DNA of 64,000 nucleotides. Source: Stagnihabitans sp038231395 (lineage in GTDB: Bacteria; Pseudomonadota; Alphaproteobacteria; Rhodobacterales; Rhodobacteraceae). Under the pieces are notes generated by a model. That model ran no database searches and had not been told where the DNA came from. It saw only the letters and a program-made list of their open reading frames with translations. The stretch covers positions 1 to 64,000 of the forward strand of contig JBBRLL010000006.1 in NCBI GenBank assembly GCA_038231395.1. Direction: 5' to 3'. Below are positions 54,976 through 63,054 of this stretch, piece by piece; position 1 is the stretch's first letter; the number at the start of each line of letters is the position of its first letter. The position numbers were made by a program, and so were the translations under genes.

Positions 54976-56553
54976 CTACAAGGTGACGCGGATCTCTATC
55001 AGCCTTGGGCCGTTGCAAGGCTGACTTAGCGCCCAATGCAGCACATCGGGTTCCTGCGGGACCGAGGTAAAGGGCAGGTCACACGCGGCGGCAAAAGGCT
55101 CCATCCGCAGGGGCGAAGGGTGGCAGCCGATGACCTCGGTATTGGCCCCGCGCATGGCATCGGCAATCTCGCGGTAGGCGGCATTGTTCCAGACGAGGAA
55201 GGTGATCGGCAGGCGTTCATCCACGGCGGTGCGCAATTCACCGGGCGAGAATTGCAACCCGCCGTCGCCGAGCAGGCAGACGACTTTACTGCCGGGGGCC
55301 GCCAGCGCCGCCCCGACCGCCGCACCGGGACCAAAGCCCAATGCGCCATACCCGGTGGCCGCATTGAACCAGCCGCTGGGGCGATCATGGTCATAATACA
55401 GGTTGCCGGCATAGACCGGCTGGGTGCTATCACCGACGATCAGAGCGCCGGGCAGGGCCGAGCGGATCGTCTCCACCATGTCCAGCATGCCAGGGTAGGT
55501 GGCGCTCAGGTCCGCCATCGACGCCCGGGCGGTGACGCGGGTCGCAGCCGCACGTGCCGCACCATCGCCCTGCCGCGCCTGAACCAAGGGCAGCAGCGCC
55601 GCCATCGTGGCACTAGCATCGCCCAAAAGCCGCAGGCCAGCCTCACGCCGCGCCAGTTGCTTGGCATCAATGTCGATCCGGATCATCGACGGCAGTTCGG
55701 GGTAAGGTGCTACCGCATACATGTCATATTCGGTGGGGCCAAATTCGGTCCCCACGGCCAGGACCAGATCGGCTGCGGCGACCAGATCGCGCGCCGCGTC
55801 AACGCAGGGAGAGACCGGAACGCATAGCGGGTGACCGTGCAGCATGCCGCGGGCGTTGACGGTTTGCACAACCGGGGCGTCGAGCTTTTCGGCCAAGGCG
55901 CGCAGCACGGTGTTGCAGCCCCGCGCGCCTCCGCCTGCAAGGATCACCACGCGCTTGGCGATGTTCAGCCGCTTTGCGGCATCGTCCAGAACAAGCTGCG
56001 GCGGCACAATCCTTGGAGCAACTGGCGCTGGCGGCGACAAGGCGGCGCAGGGCATCGGCATCACGTCGGTCGGCACTTCAAGGTGAACCGGTCCCGGGCG
56101 GCCACTGGTCAACAGGGCAAAGGCCCAGTCAAGCGCAGGCCCGACTTCGGCCGGTTCAGTGATCTGCCGCGACGGGCACAAGGTGCTGACAAGCGCCATC
56201 TGTCCGGGCAATTCATGCAGAAAGCCAAGGCCCAGACCCTGGACCGCGCGCCGGTTGACCCCTGAAATCACCAGCATCGGAATGCTGTCGGCGCGCGCCT
56301 GTGCCATAGCGGTCAGGATGTTGGTCAGCCCCGGCCCGGTGATGACAAAGGCCACGCCGGGCTTGCCGGAAACGCGGGCATAGCCATCGGCCATAAAGCC
56401 GCAGCCCTGTTCGTGCCGGGCCGTGACGTGGCGGATTTTGGAGCCGGACAGGCCACGGTACATATCCACCGTGTGCACGCCGGGGATGCCGAAGACGACG
56501 CTGACGCCGCGCGCCTCCAGACCCTCCACCAGACGCTCTCCAACTGTTCTCAT
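54976..56553 (-). CDS. aruI: 5-guanidino-2-oxopentanoate (2-ketoarginine) decarboxylase, ThDP-dependent
   Basis: A 525-aa thiamine-diphosphate enzyme in the acetolactate synthase/decarboxylase fold. FGIPGVHTVDMYRGL…ARHEQGCGFMADGYAR places the catalytic Glu (E48), and the cofactor motif GDGGLQF…WNN (429-457) is complete. Its best named relative is AruI of Pseudomonas aeruginosa, which decarboxylates 2-ketoarginine to 4-guanidinobutyraldehyde. The assignment rests on co-occurrence with an AruH-like aminotransferase that overlaps its start by 4 bases. Other ThDP decarboxylases look similar. Confidence 0.8.
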   Translation of the reverse strand: MRTVGERLVEGLEARGVSVVFGIPGVHTVDMYRGLSGSKIRHVTARHEQGCGFMADGYARVSGKPGVAFVITGPGLTNILTAMAQARADSIPMLVISGVNRRAVQGLGLGFLHELPGQMALVSTLCPSRQITEPAEVGPALDWAFALLTSGRPGPVHLEVPTDVMPMPCAALSPPAPVAPRIVPPQLVLDDAAKRLNIAKRVVILAGGGARGCNTVLRALAEKLDAPVVQTVNARGMLHGHPLCVPVSPCVDAARDLVAAADLVLAVGTEFGPTEYDMYAVAPYPELPSMIRIDIDAKQLARREAGLRLLGDASATMAALLPLVQARQGDGAARAAATRVTARASMADLSATYPGMLDMVETIRSALPGALIVGDSTQPVYAGNLYYDHDRPSGWFNAATGYGALGFGPGAAVGAALAAPGSKVVCLLGDGGLQFSPGELRTAVDERLPITFLVWNNAAYREIADAMRGANTEVIGCHPSPLRMEPFAAACDLPFTSVPQEPDVLHWALSQPCNGPRLIEIRVTL

Positions 56554-57737
56554 ATCGCACCTGTCATCTGGCGGGCGGCGAAGGCTGCAATGCGGCGGCA
56601 GGCTTCGGCGGTTTCATCATCCGGGCGGGTCAGGCTCAGCCGCAGCCATCCGCTGAGCGAAGCCCCAAAGCTTTCGCCCGGCATCACCGCCACCATTTCC
56701 TCGGCAAGGAGCTTGCGGGAAAAAACCTCACCTGACAAGCCGGTGGCGCTGATGTCGATCACCGTGAACATGCCGGCACCCGGTTGGTGGACGTGGATGG
56801 CGTTTTGGCCGTGCAAGGCGTCGCGGATCAGCGCGGCTCTGCGGGCGAACCGTTCCGCCATGCCGCGGGCGACAGTGGAGGGGTGCGAGACCGCCAAAGC
56901 CGTCATGTCGGCGATGAAGGGCTGGTTGCCGAACAACATGGTTTCAGCGACCGGCAGCAGGCGCGCGGTAAACTGACCGGGACCGACGGCCCAGCCAGAC
57001 CGGAAACCGGGGGCCGCGTGGGATTTGGAGATCGACGATACCACGATCGTGCGGTCTGCCAGTTCGGCCTCATCCAGCGGCGAGGCGAACGGGGCATCGC
57101 CAAAGATCAATTCTTCATAAACCTCATCCGACACGATCCACAGGTCATGCTCTTTTGCCAGCCGCCCAAGCGCCAGCACGTCGGCTTTGCTCAGCACGGC
57201 TCCGGTCGGGTTGTGCGGGGTGTTGAGAAACAGGATGCGCGACGCTGGCGTGATCCGTGCCGCGACATCGGCCACCTGCATGCAAAAGCCGTGTTCAGGT
57301 CGCAAGGGCACCGGAACTGTCCGCGCGCCGGCGGAGGCTATGACGCCTTCATAAGTGGCATACATCGGGTCGCCGACCAGAACCTCGTCCCCTTCCTGCA
57401 CCAAGGCCAGCATCACCGCATAAAGTGCCGTCTGGGTGCCCGGAAACGCAATGATCTGGTTCGGTCTGATCACCCGGCCCGAACGGCGGGAGTACCGCTG
57501 CGCCAGAGCGGCCAGCAGGCCCGGCTCGCCTCTGCCGTTGGAATAGGCATGACGGCCCGCGTCCATCGCAGATTTGGCCGCAGCGATCAACTCCGGCGGC
57601 GGCGGCACGTCGGGCTCGCCGATGGTCAGCGACAGAACCTGATGGCCAGAGGCGGCCATGGCTTTGGCCATCGCGTGGACTTCCCATTTGGCACCGCCAA
57701 GTCCTGCAAGACGCTCGGTAATGCTGGCGTATCTCAT
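56550..57737 (-). CDS. aruH: arginine:pyruvate transaminase-like aminotransferase
   Basis: 395 aa, fold type I, class I/II. The PLP lysine is K238 in SSISKSHAAPGFRSGWA; NTPHNPTG (172-179) and VSDEVYEEL are family marks. N-terminal MRYASITERLAGLGGAKWEV and the segment YAVMLALVQEGDEVLVGDPM then YATYEGV parallel AruH closely, as remembered. It transfers the amino group from arginine to pyruvate, giving 2-ketoarginine and alanine. Overlaps both neighbours by 4 bases (ATGA), so the three genes are one operon. Confidence 0.82.
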   Translation of the reverse strand: MRYASITERLAGLGGAKWEVHAMAKAMAASGHQVLSLTIGEPDVPPPPELIAAAKSAMDAGRHAYSNGRGEPGLLAALAQRYSRRSGRVIRPNQIIAFPGTQTALYAVMLALVQEGDEVLVGDPMYATYEGVIASAGARTVPVPLRPEHGFCMQVADVAARITPASRILFLNTPHNPTGAVLSKADVLALGRLAKEHDLWIVSDEVYEELIFGDAPFASPLDEAELADRTIVVSSISKSHAAPGFRSGWAVGPGQFTARLLPVAETMLFGNQPFIADMTALAVSHPSTVARGMAERFARRAALIRDALHGQNAIHVHQPGAGMFTVIDISATGLSGEVFSRKLLAEEMVAVMPGESFGASLSGWLRLSLTRPDDETAEACRRIAAFAARQMTGAI

Positions 57738-58408
57738 GCTCGGTCGTCCATTTCAGGGGTGTTTGAAATAGGCTCTGCCAAAATCAGGTAGCGCGCCAGA
57801 TTGACTGCGACAATGGCACCGACCGCGCGGAGGCCGATTTCAACCAGTTCGCCGCGCCTGAACTCCTCCGGCAGGGCGCACCCCTCCATCCAGAGGCCGT
57901 CAATCACCGCATTGCCCGCAATGGCCAGACGGCGCAGTTCGGCGTCGGTGCGCTCACCCGGCAGGGCTGCGATCAGGTCTTGCAGGCGGTTGCGGAAGCC
58001 CAGGTAGCCCACGGCGTGAATTTGCCGCATGGAGGGGTCGCGGTGGGTTTCCTGCAGGAACGTCGCCCACAGGATCAGCGATTCCGGGTCCACCACCGGG
58101 GGCCGCAAAGAGGCCGCCACAAAGGCTGCCAGCCGGGCGTGGGGGTCATGCGGGGCGGCAAGCAAAACGGCCGCTGCGTCTTCGGTCATCCGGTCCATCA
58201 AGTGGCGGTAGGCCGAGGCGACCAGTTGATCCTTGCCTTCGAAATAGTGACGGATCAGGCCCGCCGTCACCCCGGCCCGCAACGCGATGGCCCGCACTGT
58301 GGCCGTCTTGGCGCCACCCTCCGCCACCAGCGCCAAAGTGGCGTCGATCAAGGACTGACGGCGCTTGTCTTCAGCCTCGCGTCGGTAGGGTTTGCGGTCC
58401 TGTGTCAT
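57734..58408 (-). CDS. TetR-family transcriptional regulator (BetI-like)
   Basis: 224 aa. DNA-binding helix-turn-helix at about 17-60 (RRQSLIDATLALVAEGGAKT then ATVRAIALRAGVTAGLIRHYFEGKDQLV). The C-terminal ligand domain with LILWATFLQETHRDPSMRQI resembles the BetI group. Heads a three-gene operon with aruH and aruI and probably represses it; its ligand may be arginine or a derivative (inference). Confidence 0.85.
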   Translation of the reverse strand: MTQDRKPYRREAEDKRRQSLIDATLALVAEGGAKTATVRAIALRAGVTAGLIRHYFEGKDQLVASAYRHLMDRMTEDAAAVLLAAPHDPHARLAAFVAASLRPPVVDPESLILWATFLQETHRDPSMRQIHAVGYLGFRNRLQDLIAALPGERTDAELRRLAIAGNAVIDGLWMEGCALPEEFRRGELVEIGLRAVGAIVAVNLARYLILAEPISNTPEMDDRA

Positions 58409-58533
58409 GCTGGGGCGGGCCTTGTTGTTCGTGCGGATAATTCATAGACATGCATTTGGCGCGCCGCAAGCACCGTGCGAGCGATTGCTGGCAAATACCG
58501 CAAAGCCACAGGTCTGGGACGCCTTGCAGGATA

Positions 58534-59136
58534 TTATGGATATATTTCAGTGGGATCAACACCCCAGATCGCGGTCTTTCTGACCCAGCCCTTGGTGCCT
58601 TCCACCGAAATCCGGCACCAATCCGGCACGCATTGCAAAAGCTTGCCGATCACGCCCAGTTCAGATTGGTAAACGACATCGGATTTTTCGTCAGGGCCGT
58701 CGAAGGCCTGACTCATGTCCTTGGCAATCATCACGGAACGCACGCCCGACAACAGGGTATAGTGGATCCAGCCGCCCGCGCCGTCCACATCCTCGACCCG
58801 GCGCCAGTGTTCATATTCCGCTGTGATCTTCAGCGGCATGCCTTCGCGGGTGAACACCCAGTCGATGCGGTGGGTCAGCCCCGGACCGCGCCGGGCGTTG
58901 CCTTCGTGGCCTTTCAGGGTCACAAAACGCGGGATCGGCAGGTTGGTGACGGCACCCTTGCCCGGATCGTGCGGCCCGGCAGGCTCGTTCGGGTTGGCCG
59001 CACCGTTGATGCCGGGATCGGTGGCACCTTCCAACTGCTGTTCCAGCGTTGGGGTAGCCGCTGTGCTGTCTTCTGCCGCACAGGGCTGCGCCAAAGACCA
59101 GACCACCAGTCCCGCTGTCAAAAGGAGTGCCTTCAT
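58534..59136 (-). CDS. exported SH3-domain protein
   Basis: 200 aa: signal peptide (MKALLLTAGLVVWSLAQPCA then A), an acidic linker (TPTLEQQLEGATDPGINGAA…), then bacterial SH3-like regions FVTLKGHEGNARRGPGLTHR and IHYTLLSGVRSVMI…, and a final CVPDWCRISVEGTKGWVRKT segment typical of SH3_4. Possibly binds peptidoglycan in the periplasm. Divergent from the hydroxyacid dehydrogenase gene. Confidence 0.84.
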   Translation of the reverse strand: MKALLLTAGLVVWSLAQPCAAEDSTAATPTLEQQLEGATDPGINGAANPNEPAGPHDPGKGAVTNLPIPRFVTLKGHEGNARRGPGLTHRIDWVFTREGMPLKITAEYEHWRRVEDVDGAGGWIHYTLLSGVRSVMIAKDMSQAFDGPDEKSDVVYQSELGVIGKLLQCVPDWCRISVEGTKGWVRKTAIWGVDPTEIYP

Positions 59137-59267
59137 ATCCGTCCTGCCCGAAGCGGCTGCGTCTTGGTGCTTTGCCCGTCGCGATCTTTCGCAACGGCCT
59201 TGTGCGCGGCCTCGCTTGCCGTCACTTTGCCACCAAAGCCGTGCGTTGGGAAGTGAGGGAGAGCGTC

Positions 59268-60257
59268 ATGAGTCAAAGCCGGGGTCAAAGCCGTTTGTCC
59301 GTGGTGGTGACGCGCCATCTGCCGCCTGTGGTGGAAACCCGGCTGAAAGAGCTGTTCGACGTCGAGTTGCGCGACCCTGACACTCAGATGAGCCGGGAGG
59401 AACTGGCGGCTGCGCTGCAGCGCTGTGACGTGCTGGTGCCGACAATCACCGACAAGGTTGACGCAGGGTTGATCGAACGGGCCGGGATGCGGTTGAAGCT
59501 GATCGCCAACTACGGCTCGGGCGTTGATCATATCGACGTGGCGGCGGCGCGCAGCCGGGGGATACTGGTGTCCAACACGCCCGGGGTTTCGACAGAAGAC
59601 ACCGCTGACATGGCGATCGCGCTGATCCTTGCCTTGATCCGCCGGATTCCGGAAGGACTGGCTGCAATGCAGGCGGGCGACTGGCAAGGCTGGTCGCCGA
59701 TGGCGTTTCTGGGCGGGCGGCTGGCCGGGCGGCGTCTGGGGATACTGGGCATGGGGCGGATCGGGCAGGCGGTGGCGCGGCGGGCCAAGGCGTTTGGCTG
59801 TCAGATCCACTACCACAACCGTCGCCGGTTGCGGGCCGAGGTTGAGGCGGAGTTGGAGGCGACGTGGTGGGAAAGTCTCGACCAGATGGTGTCCCGGATG
59901 GACATCGTGTCGATCAACTGCCCGCACACGCCGTCAACCTACCACCTGATGAACGCGCGGCGGCTGAAGCTGATGAAGCCCACTGCCGTCATCGTGAACA
60001 CCTCTCGCGGGGAGGTGATTGACGAGAACGCCTTGACGCGGGGCTTGCGGGCCGGAGAGTTGGCGGGGGCGGGCCTAGACGTCTATGAAAACGGCCGGGT
60101 GAACCCGCGGTTGAAAGCGGTGCCCAACGTGGTCTTGCTGCCGCACATGGGGTCGGCGACCATCGAGGGCCGGATCGAGATGGGCGAGAAGGTCATCATC
60201 AACATCAAGACCTTTGCCGATGGGCACCGGCCACCCGATCAGGTCGTGCCGGGGTAA
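59268..60257 (+). CDS. 2-hydroxyacid dehydrogenase (D-glycerate/glyoxylate reductase type)
   Basis: 329 aa. Rossmann loop GMGRIGQAVARRAKAFG (161-177), catalytic Arg in NTSRGEVIDE, Glu in the following segment and catalytic His in LLPHMGSATIEGR. N-terminal VVVTRHLPPVVETRLKELFD is typical of D-glycerate dehydrogenase/hydroxypyruvate reductase. Reduces hydroxypyruvate or glyoxylate with NAD(P)H. The start at 59268 has GAGGGAGAG upstream; the frame to 59127 has no character. Confidence 0.88.
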   Translation: MSQSRGQSRLSVVVTRHLPPVVETRLKELFDVELRDPDTQMSREELAAALQRCDVLVPTITDKVDAGLIERAGMRLKLIANYGSGVDHIDVAAARSRGILVSNTPGVSTEDTADMAIALILALIRRIPEGLAAMQAGDWQGWSPMAFLGGRLAGRRLGILGMGRIGQAVARRAKAFGCQIHYHNRRRLRAEVEAELEATWWESLDQMVSRMDIVSINCPHTPSTYHLMNARRLKLMKPTAVIVNTSRGEVIDENALTRGLRAGELAGAGLDVYENGRVNPRLKAVPNVVLLPHMGSATIEGRIEMGEKVIINIKTFADGHRPPDQVVPG

Positions 60258-60280
60258 GGGGTTTGAACCGGGTGCCGGAA

Positions 60281-60305
60281 GATGGGCAGATTGCCCATCC
60301 TACCC
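60281..60305. repeat. dispersed palindromic element, copy 4
   Basis: GATGGGCAGATTGCCCATCC then TACCC, 23 bases past the dehydrogenase stop, same orientation as the copy at 50045. Confidence 0.75.
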
Positions 60306-60556
60306 GGTGGGCCGCGTGGGGGTTTGTGAATGCCCTGAACGCAGCCTGCGGGTCGGGGCACAGGGAACGGGCCAGAGGGCGGCGCTTTTGGGCCAGAACA
60401 GCCGCGTGTCACGAGATGGCGGGGTCACACGCATTTGCGGATTTTACCGCGCAGTATTGGGCATCGGGCAAAGTATCCGGGTGAAACGCTGGTAGGGTAT
60501 CCTCAACAAGGCTCGGCGCACGGTCCTTCGCCTGAAGTCTGTCACGAAGCGACCGG

Positions 60557-61795
60557 TTAAAACCGTCCGGCACGATAGGGCGTCAGGTCCACTTCTGGGG
60601 GGCGGCGCTGCACCAGATCGGCGACTATTCTGGCAGTGATCGGGGCCAGGGTCAGGCCGATATGGCCATGACCGAAGGCGTGGATCACCTCTGGCCCGGC
60701 TTTGGAGGGGCCGAGGACAGGCAGGCTGTCGGGCAGGGAGGGGCGCAGGCCCATCCAGGTGGCGGAAGGCTCGGGCAGGTCGGGGAAGATCGCCCGCGCG
60801 CCTTGCAGCAGGCGGTCAAGGCGGTGGGGCGAGGGCGGGGCGGCAAGGCCTCCGAGTTCGACGGTGCCAGCGGCGCGCAGGCGACCGGTCATCGGGCAGA
60901 GGTAAAAGCCACGAGAGGTCGGGCACACAGGCCGGTGCAGCAGGGCGGCTGCCATGTCCCATTCCAGATGGTAGCCACGTTCGGTATCCAGGGGCACATC
61001 GTCGCCCGCCATTCTGGCAAGGGGGCGCGAATACGCCCCTGCCGCGATGACCACCGTTTTGGCGTGCACCCGCACCCCCGGTCCGTCCAGAATGATGCCG
61101 TCGAACTGGCGCGTCAGGGTTTCGACCTTTGCCGTCAGAAGGCCTGCATATTGCAAGGTGGATTGGGCGAGGCGTTGGACCATCGCTCCGGGATCGGACA
61201 GGAACGTCGCGCCGGGGAAGAAAGCGGCCCCCGGCATTTCGGGCAGGTTCGGCTCAAGCTCGGCAAGGTCGCGGGTGGTGATCAGGTCAACCTCCACCCC
61301 AAAGCTGCGGCGATGGGCCATGTCGGCCTTTGCCGCGCGCAGAGCCTTTTCGGTGTCGTAAAGGTACAGGCAGCCCGCCTGCTCCATCAGGTCCAGCCCG
61401 CCGATGCGGGCGGCGAGGTCGGCCCAGAGGTCACGCGCTCCGGCCAGAAGGGCCGCTATGGCACGCGCGTTGCGTTCTGCCGCACCGGGCAGCGACTGGC
61501 GGGCGAAACGGGCAAGCCATGGGGTCAGGGCCAGCAACGCGCCGGGACGGATCGACAGGGGAGAAGTGCGGCTGAACAAAAGCGAGGGCAGGTTTTTCAG
61601 CACATCCGGCGTGCCGACCGGAAGCACGGCATAATCGGCGATGGTGCCGGCATTGCCGTAACTGGCACCGGACCCCGGCGGATTGGGGTCGATCAGGATA
61701 ACCTCCAACCCCTCGGCCACCAAAGCCTCGGCGATGGCCAGACCGACCACGCCTGCGCCGACAATGGCGATCTCACTGGAAATGTGCTGAACCAT
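60557..61795 (-). CDS. FAD-dependent D-amino acid dehydrogenase-like oxidoreductase
   Basis: A 412-aa DAO-family flavoprotein. N-terminal Rossmann motif IVGAGVVGLAIAEALVAEGL (11-30), ILIDPNPPGSGASYGNAGTI, and a C-terminal GLRPSLPDSLPVLGPSKAGP then EVIHAFGHGHIGLTLAPITA match DadA-like enzymes. It deaminates D-amino acids or related amines, passing electrons to quinone. Exact substrate unknown. Lies apart from the downstream alcohol dehydrogenase by about 90 bases. Confidence 0.85.
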   Translation of the reverse strand: MVQHISSEIAIVGAGVVGLAIAEALVAEGLEVILIDPNPPGSGASYGNAGTIADYAVLPVGTPDVLKNLPSLLFSRTSPLSIRPGALLALTPWLARFARQSLPGAAERNARAIAALLAGARDLWADLAARIGGLDLMEQAGCLYLYDTEKALRAAKADMAHRRSFGVEVDLITTRDLAELEPNLPEMPGAAFFPGATFLSDPGAMVQRLAQSTLQYAGLLTAKVETLTRQFDGIILDGPGVRVHAKTVVIAAGAYSRPLARMAGDDVPLDTERGYHLEWDMAAALLHRPVCPTSRGFYLCPMTGRLRAAGTVELGGLAAPPSPHRLDRLLQGARAIFPDLPEPSATWMGLRPSLPDSLPVLGPSKAGPEVIHAFGHGHIGLTLAPITARIVADLVQRRPPEVDLTPYRAGRF

Positions 61796-61883
61796 CTACC
61801 CTCAAACCCCGCATGGTGGTCCCTTCCGGTCGCGCCTGACCATGCGACATCCGACCGGCAGGACGGCACGAGCCGCGCAGACC

Positions 61884-63050
61884 TTACATGCAGGCGTCAA
61901 ACAGCGCACGGGTGTTTTTGCGGGTCATCACGACCGGATTGCCGCCGCAGGACGGGTCTTCCAGCGCAAAGTCAGTAAGCTGATCAAGGTCGGCGTATTG
62001 CACACCCAAGGCCGACAGGGTGGCGGGGATGGCGAGCTTGGCGCGCAACTGCATCACCGCCTCATGAAAGCCCGCGTAGCCGCCATTGAAACCAAGGTAG
62101 TTGGCGGCGGCGTGGATACGGTCTTCAATCACCTCGCGGTTGAAGTCCAGAACCATCGGCATGACCACGGCGTTGGTGGTGCCGTGGTGCGTGCCATACA
62201 GCGCGCCGACCGGGTGGCTGAGCGAATGGATTGCCCCAAGCCCCTTCTGGAAGGCCACGGCCCCCATCGCAGCCGCGCTCATCATCTGGGCGCGGGCGTC
62301 AAGGTCACCGGGATTGTCGTAGACCACGGGCAGGTTTTCAAAGACCAGCCGCATGCCTTCGAGGGCGATGCCCTGGCTCATCGGGTGATAGAAGGGCGAG
62401 CAATAGGCCTCCAGACAATGGGCAAGGGCGTCCATGCCGGTGCCAGCGGTGATAAAGCGCGGCATGCCGACGGTAAGGGCCGGGTCACAGATGGTTATTC
62501 TGGGCATCAGGGCCGGGTGAAAGATGATCTTCTTCTTGTGGGTGTCGGCGTTGGTCAAAACCCCGGCGCGACCGACCTCTGACCCGGTGCCCGCTGTGGT
62601 CGGCACGGCGATGATGGAGGCGATCCGGTCGGCGTCAGCGCGGGTGTACCAGTCATCGACATCTTCCAGATCCCACACGCTGAGGTCTTTGCGCTGATGC
62701 GCCATCAGCGCGATCATCTTGCCAAGATCAAGGCCGGAGCCGCCGCCGAACGCGATGACACCGTCATGGTGGCCTGCCAGATAGACGGCGATGCCGTCGG
62801 CCATGTTCTTCTCGTTCGGGTTGGGGTCCACCTCGGAAAAGACGGCGCGGCCCAGGCCTGCGGCGTCCAGCACGTCAAGCGCCCCGGCCGTGATCGGCAG
62901 GCTGGCCAAGGCCTTGTCGGTCACCAGAAGCGGGTTTTTCAGGCCGATGGATTTGGCATGTTCGGCCAGTTCGGCGATGCGGCCGACGCCGAACTTGATG
63001 GCGGTCGGGTAGTTCCAGTTCCGGTTGGGAACGCTGTGGGTCTGGGTCAT
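61884..63050 (-). CDS. iron-containing alcohol dehydrogenase
   Basis: 388 aa, Fe-ADH family. NAD-binding FGGGSGLDLGKMIALMAHQ, the PTTAGTGSEVGRAGVLTN loop, and the metal ligands in GMDALAHCLEAY and HSLSHPVGALYGTHHGTTNA are present. The length fits class III alcohol dehydrogenases. Ends in MTRKNTRALFDACM. Follows the aldehyde dehydrogenase with only 4 bases between (63051-63054), so the two make an alcohol-to-acid pair. Confidence 0.92.
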   Translation of the reverse strand: MTQTHSVPNRNWNYPTAIKFGVGRIAELAEHAKSIGLKNPLLVTDKALASLPITAGALDVLDAAGLGRAVFSEVDPNPNEKNMADGIAVYLAGHHDGVIAFGGGSGLDLGKMIALMAHQRKDLSVWDLEDVDDWYTRADADRIASIIAVPTTAGTGSEVGRAGVLTNADTHKKKIIFHPALMPRITICDPALTVGMPRFITAGTGMDALAHCLEAYCSPFYHPMSQGIALEGMRLVFENLPVVYDNPGDLDARAQMMSAAAMGAVAFQKGLGAIHSLSHPVGALYGTHHGTTNAVVMPMVLDFNREVIEDRIHAAANYLGFNGGYAGFHEAVMQLRAKLAIPATLSALGVQYADLDQLTDFALEDPSCGGNPVVMTRKNTRALFDACM

Positions 63051-63054
63051 CGGT

